In this document: positions 35,528-44,395 of the stretch, in pieces
Position numbering within the stretch: position 1 is the first letter of the stretch
Layout: each line of letters begins with the position of its first letter
Assembly (NCBI GenBank): GCA_040752275.1
Contig: JBFMFH010000076.1
Location: 38,510-102,509, forward strand
DNA from: JBFMFH01 sp040752275
GTDB taxonomy: Bacteria > Acidobacteriota > Vicinamibacteria > Vicinamibacterales > JAKQTR01
Reading direction: 5' to 3'
Length of the DNA stretch: 64,000 bases
Notes under the pieces: generated by a model
Databases searched by the model: none
What the model was told of the DNA's origin: nothing
Seen by the model: the letters and a program-made list of their open reading frames with translations, nothing else
Program-made: the position numbers and the translations under genes

Positions 35528-38500
35528 TCGGCGATTCCTTCGTCTGGCGCAGCAGGCTCTGGAGCTCTTCGGGTGACATCTGCGCGAGCTGTTGATGCAG
35601 CCGGGCCACGCGCTCCACGTGTCCGGGTGTCGGCTCGGCTTGGATCAAGGCCTCGACCAGGCCGGCGACGGTGCGGGTGCCGAAGAACTGCTGCAGCGGG
35701 AGTTCCATCCTGAAGATCGTCCGGACTCGCGCCGCCACCTTCGTGGCCGATAGCGAATGGCCGCCCGCCTCGAAGAAGTCGTCGTGGACGCCCACCTGCT
35801 CCGCGCCCAGCACCTCGCGCCAGATGTCGACCAGGACGGCTTCGACGGGCGTGCGCGGGGCCTGATACGGCGTCCCTGAGACGGCCTGCTCCGGGGGCGG
35901 CAGGGCGCGTCGGTCGACCTTGCCGTTCGCGGTCAGCGGCAGCGCCTCCAGCAGGGTGAACGTGCTCGGCAGCATGTAGTCCGGCAGTGCGCGCGCAAGA
36001 AAGGCGCGGAGATCCTGGAGGTCCAGTGTCCGTTCTTGTGCTGGCACGAGATAGGCATCCAGCGTCGCATCGGTCGTGGGCGCGGAGTGCGTCACGACCA
36101 CACAGGTCTGCACCCCAGGGTATTCACGGAGGGTGCTCTCGATCTCTTCCAGTTCGACGCGAAACCCGCGGATCTTGACCTGCTGGTCAAGGCGTCCGAG
36201 GAACTCCATGCGGCCGTCGGACAGATACCGCGCCAGGTCGCCCGTTCGATACATCCGCGCGCCAGGCACGTCACTGAACGGGTTGGGCAGGAAGACCTCC
36301 GCCGTCAGCTCGGGCCTATTCGTATAGCCGCGCGCCAGGCCATCGCCGCCTGCGTACAACTCACCCCGCACCCCGGCGGGCACAGGCTGCAACCGTCGGT
36401 CCAGGATGTACACCTGCGTATTGGCGATCGGACGGCCGATGGGAACCGTGCTCCCGACATCCCGCGCAGCGGTCATAGGCCAGCAGCAGGTGAAGGTCGT
36501 GTTCTCGGTCGGCCCGTAGCCATTGATCACGGCGCCTCGGCGTTCCTGTCCGAGGCATCTCAGCACGTGCGGCACGGACAGGACGTCACCGCCGGCCAGG
36601 AGCTGCCGCAGGGATGACAGCGCGGTCGGCTGTTCGTCGACGATCTGGTGGAACAGCCCGGCGGTCAGCCACAGTGTCGTGACGCCGTAGCGGGTCAGAT
36701 ACGTCTCGAACTCCGCCAACGACGCCAACCCCGGCGGCATGAGCGCCACACACCCGCCATTCAGCAACGCGCCCCAGATCTCCAGGGTAGAGGCGTCGAA
36801 CGACACCGGAGCGAACTGCAAGATCACGTCTGTGGCGTCGAAGCTGGCATAGTTGGTGTTGCGGACCAGGCGCACGACGCTCTTCTGCCGGATTTCAACC
36901 CCCTTGGGCCGGCCCGTCGAACCTGACGTGAACATCACATAGGCCAGGTGTTCCGGGCCTGCCGCGCTCTGCGCGTTCTCCGCAGAGGATGCGGCGATGT
37001 GCGGCCAGTCCGCATCCACGCAGATGACCTCCCCGGACTCGAGCGGAAGCGCGTGGCGGAGGGACTGCTGGGTGAGCACCACGCGCAGGCCGGTATCCGC
37101 GATCATGCCTCGCAGCCGCTCGACGGGGTACGTCGGATCCAGCGGCACGTACGCGCCGCCGGCCTTCAGAATCCCCAGCAGCCCGACCACCAGATCCACC
37201 GATCGATCCACGCAGATGCCGACCAGGGTCTCCTCCCCGACCCCGCGCTCCCGCAAGTAGTGCGCGAACTGATTGGCGCGCGCGTTCAACTCGCCGTAGG
37301 TCCACCGGCGGGTTTCGAAGATCACCGCCGGCGCGGCCGGCGCGGCCGCCACCTGGTCTTCGAAGACTCCAGCAATCGACTGCCGTGGATAGTCCGCATG
37401 CGTGCGATTCCAGTCCACGACGATGCGTTGCCGCTCCGCATCGGTCATGATCGGAAGCCGGTGCACCTGCTCACGAGGCGCGGTGACGAGGTGTGTCAGC
37501 AGCAGACGGTACGCGTCCAGCCAGCGGAGGATGGTGGTGTCGTCGAACAGATCGGTCTGATAGTCGCATTCAAGCACCAGTGCCGACCCCGTGTCCGTGA
37601 CATTCAGACTCACCTCGAACGGCGCGAAGGCGATCGGCAGCGCCTGCCACTCTGTGGCCAGCCCGCTCAGTTGTGGTGTCGCAGCCGGCCGGTCCAGGTT
37701 GAACGTCACCGTCACCAACGGCGATCGACTGTCGTCTCTGGGCGGGTGCAAGGCGTCGAGGAGCGCCGCATACGGGTAGCCCTCGTGTTCGTACGCGGCG
37801 AGTAGCCGGTCTCTGACGGCGGCCAGGTACTCGAGCACCGAGGGTGACCCCGTCAGACGGTTTCGCACAGGCAGCAGGTGTGTGCAGTACGCGACCAGTC
37901 CCGCGCTTTCCTCGGTCGCGCGTCCGGCGACGGGCACCCCGACGACAAGATCGTCTTGTCCGGTCAACCGGTGGAGCAACAGCGTGTAGGCGGAGAAGAG
38001 CGTCATGAACAGGGTGCAGCCCTGCTGCCTGCTGAACGTGCGCACCTGCTCCGCAAGCTCCGTCTCGATATGCAGGGTGTGCCGCTGCCCCTGGTATCGC
38101 TGCACGGACGGACGCGGATGGTCCGGCGGCAGGTCGAGAACCGGAATCAGATCCGCATACTCCTGCTGCCAGAACGCGGCGTCGGCGTCCATGGCGTTCG
38201 TCTCGCGCAACCGTTCCAGCTCGCTGACGTACGTACCCAGCTGCATCGGCGGCGTCTGCGCAGACATCTGCCCCTGGACCGTGGCCGAGTACTGCGCGGC
38301 GACATCGCGCAGCAGGACGTTCATCGACTGGCCATCGACAATCAGATGGTGCGCGGCCACGACCAGGACATGCCGGTCGGTCGCGAGTTGGGCGATGCGG
38401 GCGCGACACAGCGGGCCGTTGGCGAGATCGAACGGCGTCGCCGTTTCCGTGCGGAGCCACTCCCGCAACCGCGCTTCCTGTTCCGGTGCAGTGGGGGCAG

Positions 38501-40772
38501 TACAGTCGATCAGGAGCACGTTGAGGGGCAGCGCCGGCGCGATGTGCTGCGTGTCCCCCTGCGAGTCAATCGTGGCCCGAAGCGCGTCGTGCCGGTCGAC
38601 GACAGACTGAATCGCCTGTCGCAGGGCGGGCAACAACAAGGGCCCTGTCAGGTGGACGCCGGAATAGACGTTGTACGCCAGCGACCCGGCTGGTGACACC
38701 TGCGCCAGGACCCACAGTTGCTTCTGGGCGTCGGTCAGGGGGAACGACTGGGGCTGTGGGGCCGGCTTGCAGGCCAGGAAGCCCCCCTGCCGCAGGTCCG
38801 CCACGCTCTCCTCGATGGCCCGCGCAACCCTGGCAAGATCGTCGTCGGTGTGAGCGGTGGACAGGAAGCACGTCGGGCCTTCCCAGGTGTACACGCCCTT
38901 GTCGAGCAAGTGATAGAACAACAGGTCGAGGTTGCCCTGGAACACGAGCCGGAACATCGAGCCGCAGTGCCGAATCCTGATCGGCAGGGCTTCGTCGGCG
39001 AAGAACGCGTTCAGCGTGGCCGCGAACTCGTCCGTCCGGCGGTTCAGGCGGGATTGCAGGTCCGGCCCGTGTGTTCTCAGATGCGTCAGCACCGCCCGGG
39101 CCGCGGCCATCGCGAGGGGGTGTTTGCAGAACGTCCCGGCGAAGAACGTTGTTTCTGCCTTCGGGTAGGACGCGTCGCCGTACTCCCAGTAACCCCCGTC
39201 GATGCCGTCCATGACTCGCGCGCTGCCGGCCACCACGCCGATGGGCATCCCGCCCCCGACGACCTTGCCGTACGTGGCCAGATCCGCGCGGATGCCGTAC
39301 CAGGCCTGCGCACCGCCCTGGTGTATCCGGAAACCGGTGATCATCTCATCGAAAACAAGGACGATGCCGAGTTCTGACGTGAGCTGTCGGAGCTCGCGCA
39401 GGAACTCCGTGGGGCGGAAATCGGGCCTCCGGCTCTGGACGGGTTCCACGAGGACCGCGGCCAGTTCCGGCGCGCGCGCGCGAATCACCTCGAGCGATGC
39501 CGGCTCGCCATAGGGCAGCACAACCAGATCTGCCACCAGATTCGGCGTGACGCCGGAGACCATGGGCACGCCGTGGGGCTCCGCCGGACCGCCTCCAGCA
39601 GCGCCCAACGTCCCGTCGAAATGGCCGTGATAGGAGCCCTCGAACGTGACGATCTTGTGGCGTCCCGTGGCGGTGCGCGCGAGGCGCATGGCCGTCATCA
39701 CGGCCTCCGTGCCGGAGTTGCAGAACGCCGCCCGCTCCATCCCCGTCACGTCCGTGAACAGCTCGGCGACTTCGCCCGCCAATTCGGATTGGGGCCCGAC
39801 CTGAATCCCTTTGCTCATCTGCTCCTGGAGCGCCGCGATCACGAAGTCGGGATTGTGACCGAAGAGGTTCACACCGAACCCCATGGCCAGATCCACGTAC
39901 TCGTTGCCGTCCACGTCCCGAACATGCGCGCCGCGTCCGGACACGCCGATGATCGGGTAGAGCATCTCCTTGGTGGTGAACCGAAAACCCGCGGAGGTAC
40001 GGTTGTCCGCCAGCACCCGCCGGGAGTGTTGCGTTCGGCGTTTCGACTCCGCGGTCTTGCGAGTGATCCGCGCGATCAGGCCTTCCAGATGTTGCTGTTG
40101 CTGGGCCGTCAACCCCCGGGCGCGCATCTCGTCCGCCCTGGGGGCGTGGAACGGAAGCGCGGATGCGGCGGCGGCACCTGAGACCGGCGTCGCGTCAGGC
40201 CTGACGAGGGGTGCCGTCCCGTCCGGCGAGATGGACGCTGGCGACGGCGCCGGTGTCAGGCTCGCTGCGTCGACGGAAATACCGCGCTCGCGCAGGAAGG
40301 CCAGTTGCTGCGTGACGATGTGGGTGAGGGCCTGGGACGTGGTGTGGAGCTGATGCGCGAAGAGCCGTGCCAGATCCGGCGGCGTGTCTGCGGGAAGCGA
40401 TGACGGTTCCATGGCTGGAGTCGGCGGCATTCGAGGCGAGCTCACCGCAGGATCGCCGGCGGCGATCGGCGTCGCCTCCGGAGCGGACGGCACCCTGGCC
40501 GCGGAGGTGTCTGGTGGGAGGTGCTGATCCAGATAAGCCGCCAACGCCTCGGCTGTCGTCAATTCGGTGAACAGCTGCCGGATCGACAGCTTCAGCCCGA
40601 ACCTGTGTTCCACGGCTCGGACCAGTTCCATCATCGTCAGGGAGTTCGCTCCCATCTCCAGGAATGGCACATGGCGGGCTTCGTCCGTCGGAGCTTCCTG
40701 CAGCACGTGCGCCAGCAGCTCCATCAGGCCGGCCAGGATGTCGTCGTATCGAGTCGCCCGCGGTAACCGCAT
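35520..40772 (-). CDS. Hybrid synthetase ACP-aminotransferase-C-A(Val)-T
   Basis: A 1750-aa bridge from polyketide to peptide. ATG 40772 sits 14 bp after the PKS3 stop, with GGGAG just upstream. Order: an ACP (about 10-80, MGANSLTM) that completes the PKS3 module; a linker with an HQL..QQL helix; a class III PLP aminotransferase of the glutamate-1-semialdehyde type (about 265-660, PLP lysine in TYGKVVGGGMPIG near 502); C (674-1114, HHLIVDG); A (1128-1624); T (1634-1705). The pocket DALWLGGTFK fits Val. The tail LAQMSPEELQSLLRQ looks like a C-terminal docking segment. By analogy with MycA/ItuA, the aminotransferase turns the beta-keto acyl-ACP into a beta-amino acyl chain, which the C domain joins to Val. 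Confidence 0.94.
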   Translation of the reverse strand: MRLPRATRYDDILAGLMELLAHVLQEAPTDEARHVPFLEMGANSLTMMELVRAVEHRFGLKLSIRQLFTELTTAEALAAYLDQHLPPDTSAARVPSAPEATPIAAGDPAVSSPRMPPTPAMEPSSLPADTPPDLARLFAHQLHTTSQALTHIVTQQLAFLRERGISVDAASLTPAPSPASISPDGTAPLVRPDATPVSGAAAASALPFHAPRADEMRARGLTAQQQQHLEGLIARITRKTAESKRRTQHSRRVLADNRTSAGFRFTTKEMLYPIIGVSGRGAHVRDVDGNEYVDLAMGFGVNLFGHNPDFVIAALQEQMSKGIQVGPQSELAGEVAELFTDVTGMERAAFCNSGTEAVMTAMRLARTATGRHKIVTFEGSYHGHFDGTLGAAGGGPAEPHGVPMVSGVTPNLVADLVVLPYGEPASLEVIRARAPELAAVLVEPVQSRRPDFRPTEFLRELRQLTSELGIVLVFDEMITGFRIHQGGAQAWYGIRADLATYGKVVGGGMPIGVVAGSARVMDGIDGGYWEYGDASYPKAETTFFAGTFCKHPLAMAAARAVLTHLRTHGPDLQSRLNRRTDEFAATLNAFFADEALPIRIRHCGSMFRLVFQGNLDLLFYHLLDKGVYTWEGPTCFLSTAHTDDDLARVARAIEESVADLRQGGFLACKPAPQPQSFPLTDAQKQLWVLAQVSPAGSLAYNVYSGVHLTGPLLLPALRQAIQSVVDRHDALRATIDSQGDTQHIAPALPLNVLLIDCTAPTAPEQEARLREWLRTETATPFDLANGPLCRARIAQLATDRHVLVVAAHHLIVDGQSMNVLLRDVAAQYSATVQGQMSAQTPPMQLGTYVSELERLRETNAMDADAAFWQQEYADLIPVLDLPPDHPRPSVQRYQGQRHTLHIETELAEQVRTFSRQQGCTLFMTLFSAYTLLLHRLTGQDDLVVGVPVAGRATEESAGLVAYCTHLLPVRNRLTGSPSVLEYLAAVRDRLLAAYEHEGYPYAALLDALHPPRDDSRSPLVTVTFNLDRPAATPQLSGLATEWQALPIAFAPFEVSLNVTDTGSALVLECDYQTDLFDDTTILRWLDAYRLLLTHLVTAPREQVHRLPIMTDAERQRIVVDWNRTHADYPRQSIAGVFEDQVAAAPAAPAVIFETRRWTYGELNARANQFAHYLRERGVGEETLVGICVDRSVDLVVGLLGILKAGGAYVPLDPTYPVERLRGMIADTGLRVVLTQQSLRHALPLESGEVICVDADWPHIAASSAENAQSAAGPEHLAYVMFTSGSTGRPKGVEIRQKSVVRLVRNTNYASFDATDVILQFAPVSFDASTLEIWGALLNGGCVALMPPGLASLAEFETYLTRYGVTTLWLTAGLFHQIVDEQPTALSSLRQLLAGGDVLSVPHVLRCLGQERRGAVINGYGPTENTTFTCCWPMTAARDVGSTVPIGRPIANTQVYILDRRLQPVPAGVRGELYAGGDGLARGYTNRPELTAEVFLPNPFSDVPGARMYRTGDLARYLSDGRMEFLGRLDQQVKIRGFRVELEEIESTLREYPGVQTCVVVTHSAPTTDATLDAYLVPAQERTLDLQDLRAFLARALPDYMLPSTFTLLEALPLTANGKVDRRALPPPEQAVSGTPYQAPRTPVEAVLVDIWREVLGAEQVGVHDDFFEAGGHSLSATKVAARVRTIFRMELPLQQFFGTRTVAGLVEALIQAEPTPGHVERVARLHQQLAQMSPEELQSLLRQTKESPNE

Positions 40773-40786
40773 GGATCCAGAACTCC

Positions 40787-43700
40787 CTATCGATACAAGG
40801 CCGCCCAGTCTACGGTCCCACCGTTCAGCCACACACGGCCCACGGCCGTCAACAGGACGGCTTCATCGGACTCCGCTGCGTAGGCCGTGCGTGTGACCGG
40901 AATGATGGCCCGCACCGCTCGCGCCGTCCGCTTCGCCTGCTGCGCAGCGAAGCTGCACAGCCCCTGTCCCGCACCCACCTCCACGAAGATCCGCCCCGGC
41001 GTTTCCAGGAGCGTCTGCACGCCATCCGCGAACCGCACGGTCTGGCACGTGTGATCGACCCAATACTCGGGAGCCGTCGCCTGCTGCTCCGAGATCCACC
41101 TGCCTGTCAGATTGGAGATGTACGGGATGCTCGGCTGGCGCAGCGGCGTGCTCCGGAGCACCGCCATGAACTCGTTCTGAATGGGACGGAGGTGAGGCGT
41201 GTGGAACGCATGGGTCGCCGGCAGTCGCCGGAACACCACGTTTCGCGCCTGGAGCTGCTGTTCCACCCGGACGATCGCCGTTTCCGGCCCGGCAACCATG
41301 CACTGCATCGCGCTGCTCACGGCGGCGACATCGACCTCGGCACCCAACAGCGCACGGATCTCCCCCTCAGGAAGCGGAACGGCCAACATGACTCCGCCAG
41401 CCAGAGTCTCGATGAGCTGCGCGCGTCGGGCGACGAGCCGCAAGCCGTCTTCAAACGTGAACACGTCGGCCAGGCTCGCGGCTACGTACTCACCGATGCT
41501 GTAGCCAATCATGGCCTGTGGTCGAACGCCCCAGGACATCAACAGCCTGGCCAGCGCATACTCGACGAGAAACACCGAACTTTGACTGCACAACGGCTGA
41601 TGAAACGGCAGGACCGTCATGCCTGCCTGGGGTTGCCGGCCCAACATCCGCTTCAGGTCGATGGTGCTCTCGGCGTCCGATGGTGTCGGCCGGGCCGCCT
41701 CGGGCTCGGTCTCCGGATAGAGCAGAGGACGCGGATCGAAGTGGAATTCCGCCTGCAACAACGCGGCGCCCCGATCCAGCCACTGGCGGAAGTCCGGCTC
41801 GCAGGCATAGATGTCCCTGGCCATGTGCACGTAGTGGTCGCCCAACCCGGGGAACATGAATGCGAGAGGCGGCGTATCCGCTGCGCTCGCCCGGGTGAGC
41901 AGTCGTTTCGATTCACGGCGCTCCAGCGCAGCCAGCGCGTCTGCCGCGTCGCGAGCCACCAACACCCGGCGGTGAGGTCCACTTGGGTCGCCTGCACGAA
42001 GGAGAAGTGCCGTCTCCCGCAACGAATGCGCGGACGGCCTGAGTGGTTCGAGTCGCAAATACGGCCTCGCATCCCGTGCGCTATCGATGGCCGAAGTTGC
42101 TCCCGCACCACTTAGTCCTGAGGGCGCAAGTACGTTGCCATGATTGCGCATCGAAGGGCTGAGTTGAGCGGCGAGGGTGATTGTGGCTGTCTCCAGATCG
42201 TCCGCCGTCGCCGCCGACCACGCCAGCAGGTGCGCCGGCCGCTCCGCGAGCGGTGCTGGCGAGACTGGCTGCGCTGGTTGGGGCGCTGGCACTCCCGCCG
42301 CGACGGGCGGACGACGGGAGTGACGCAAGGCCTCCAACTGCTGCGCCACGAGTTGTGTGAGCGTCTGCGCGGCCACGTCGAGCTGGTGCATGAGTACCCC
42401 GCCCAGGGCCGCGTGCTGAGCCGGCATCATGGGTGGCCCGAAGTGACTCGACAGAGCGTCCAGCACGGACGACAGCAGTCGTGGGGGTTCGTCAGGCGGA
42501 GGCGGTGGCTGCCGTGTCGGCTCGGGTGGCGCCTGTGCCGGTGTCAGCCAGTACCGTTTTCGCTGAAACGGATACGTCGGTAAGGGAATGCGCCGGTACC
42601 GGCTGCCGTGATAGACCCTGGTCCAGTCCACGTCAGCGCCTTGGACGTAGGCCTGCGCCAGGTCCCGCCAATAGGCGCGCCACTGCGCGGCATCCTCGCC
42701 CTCTGGCGGAAGTGGCTGCCCCCGTGAGGTTGCCGGGCCGGCCTTGCCGGACCAGATCGACCGGTGCTCACGGCCGGCGAGAAAGGCTGCGAGCCCTTCC
42801 CCCAATTCGGCCAGCGAGCTTCCCTCAACCGCCAGCCGGTATGGGAAGTGCGATCGCCGTGTGCTTGCCGCAAGACAGAGATTCCCGGGAGACGAATCCG
42901 GGTGTTCGGCGATCCACTGCGCGTAGCGCTGCGTCAAGGCCTGTCGGGCGGCTTCGGTCTTGGCGGATAGGGTCAACAGGACGACGGGGAACTCACGACC
43001 GTCGCGCGAGTCCGGCTGTGGTGGTGCTTCCTCGAGAACGGCGTGGGCATTGGTCCCGCCGAACCCGAACCCGCTGACCCCAGCCAGGCGCCTGCCCTGC
43101 CCTGCCGGCCAGGGAGTTCCGGTTTTCGTGACCGCGATGGGCAGACGATCCCACGCCATGTGCGGATTGGGCTGGCGATAGTGCAGATGAGGCGGCAGCT
43201 GATCATGCTGCAAAGCCAGAACGACTTTGATGACGCCGGCAATACTGGCCGCGCCCTCGAGATGTCCGAGGTTGGTCTTGACGGAGCCGATCAGCAGGGG
43301 GGCGGTTGGCGTATGACTGCTTCCAAACACCGCCCCGAGCGAGCCCACTTCAATCGGATCGCCCAGCGCGGTCCCCGTGCCGTGCGTCTCAACGTAGTTC
43401 ACTTGGGCCGGGTCGACGCCCGCGTCTGCCAGGGCCTTCTGGATCACCGCCTGCTGAGACGGGCCGTTCGGTACGGTCAAGCCGGCCGTTCGCCCGTCTT
43501 GGTTCACCGCTGTGCCCCGGACAACAGCCAGGATGTTGTCCTGCGCCGCCATCGCATCCGACAGGCGTTTGAGGACGATCATGCCGCAGCCTTCGGACCG
43601 AATGAACCCGTCCGCCGCCGCGTCGAAGGTCTTGCACCGGCCGTCGGCCGCCAGCATCTGCGCTTTGGAGAACGTGATCGTGAGTTCCGGCGTCAAGATG

Positions 43701-44395
43701 CAATTCACACCCCCGACCAACGCCAGATCGCAGTCGTGCTGCCGCAGGCTCTGACAGGCGACATGCATCGCCACCAGGGAGGACGAGCACGCCGTGTCGA
43801 CAGCGAGACTCGGCCCCTTGAGGCCCAGCAGGTACGAAATCCGACCCGCGGCCGTGCTGTGGGCGCTGCCGGTCGCCAGGTACCCGTCGATCAGCTCGTT
43901 CGGACGGCGGACGGCGAGCTGTGCGTAATCGTTGCTGCACATCCCGATGAACACGCCGGTCGAGGTGTCCATCAAGCTGTCCGGCACGATACCGGCATGT
44001 TCCAGCGCTTCCCAACTGACTTCCAGCAGCAAACGCTGCTGGGGATCCAGTGTCTCGGCTTCTTGCGGCGAGATGCCGAAGAAATGGGCATCGAACTCCT
44101 GCAGCTGATCGATGAACCCACCGTACCGGGTGGTCATCTTCCCGAGCGCGCTCGGATCGGGGTCGTAGTACTCGTCGATCGGCCAGCGATCGGCAGGGAC
44201 TTCGGTGATGGCATCCACCCCGTCGTGGAGGAGCCCCCAGAACGCCTCAGGCTGATCGGCCTTTCCAGGAAACCGGCAACCCATGCCGATGATCGCCACG
44301 GGCTCGGAACGCATCCGCTCCAAGGCATCAACTCTGCCCTGCATGACCTCCAGGGCCCGAATGGCCTGCGTCAAGCGCTCACGATAGTCGGTCAT
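40787..44395 (-). CDS. PKS3: KS-AT lacking its own ACP, with displaced AT
   Basis: A 1202-aa protein. A short N-terminal coiled coil precedes the ketosynthase (about 30-455; active Cys near 203 in DTACSSSL, then HGTGTALGDP and KTNLGHLEGAA). The sequence LPTYPFQRKRYW, normally found after an AT, follows directly. Then comes a Pro-rich linker of about 150 residues, and only then an acyltransferase (about 810-1150; Ser near 966 in GYSIGEYV, HAFH motif). There is no reductive domain and no ACP; the ACP opens the next protein. The beta-keto group is therefore kept for the aminotransferase. HAFH usually means malonyl, but logic makes this the candidate site for a hydroxymalonyl extender. Start and upstream stop overlap as ATGA. 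Confidence 0.94.
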   Translation of the reverse strand: MTDYRERLTQAIRALEVMQGRVDALERMRSEPVAIIGMGCRFPGKADQPEAFWGLLHDGVDAITEVPADRWPIDEYYDPDPSALGKMTTRYGGFIDQLQEFDAHFFGISPQEAETLDPQQRLLLEVSWEALEHAGIVPDSLMDTSTGVFIGMCSNDYAQLAVRRPNELIDGYLATGSAHSTAAGRISYLLGLKGPSLAVDTACSSSLVAMHVACQSLRQHDCDLALVGGVNCILTPELTITFSKAQMLAADGRCKTFDAAADGFIRSEGCGMIVLKRLSDAMAAQDNILAVVRGTAVNQDGRTAGLTVPNGPSQQAVIQKALADAGVDPAQVNYVETHGTGTALGDPIEVGSLGAVFGSSHTPTAPLLIGSVKTNLGHLEGAASIAGVIKVVLALQHDQLPPHLHYRQPNPHMAWDRLPIAVTKTGTPWPAGQGRRLAGVSGFGFGGTNAHAVLEEAPPQPDSRDGREFPVVLLTLSAKTEAARQALTQRYAQWIAEHPDSSPGNLCLAASTRRSHFPYRLAVEGSSLAELGEGLAAFLAGREHRSIWSGKAGPATSRGQPLPPEGEDAAQWRAYWRDLAQAYVQGADVDWTRVYHGSRYRRIPLPTYPFQRKRYWLTPAQAPPEPTRQPPPPPDEPPRLLSSVLDALSSHFGPPMMPAQHAALGGVLMHQLDVAAQTLTQLVAQQLEALRHSRRPPVAAGVPAPQPAQPVSPAPLAERPAHLLAWSAATADDLETATITLAAQLSPSMRNHGNVLAPSGLSGAGATSAIDSARDARPYLRLEPLRPSAHSLRETALLLRAGDPSGPHRRVLVARDAADALAALERRESKRLLTRASAADTPPLAFMFPGLGDHYVHMARDIYACEPDFRQWLDRGAALLQAEFHFDPRPLLYPETEPEAARPTPSDAESTIDLKRMLGRQPQAGMTVLPFHQPLCSQSSVFLVEYALARLLMSWGVRPQAMIGYSIGEYVAASLADVFTFEDGLRLVARRAQLIETLAGGVMLAVPLPEGEIRALLGAEVDVAAVSSAMQCMVAGPETAIVRVEQQLQARNVVFRRLPATHAFHTPHLRPIQNEFMAVLRSTPLRQPSIPYISNLTGRWISEQQATAPEYWVDHTCQTVRFADGVQTLLETPGRIFVEVGAGQGLCSFAAQQAKRTARAVRAIIPVTRTAYAAESDEAVLLTAVGRVWLNGGTVDWAALYR

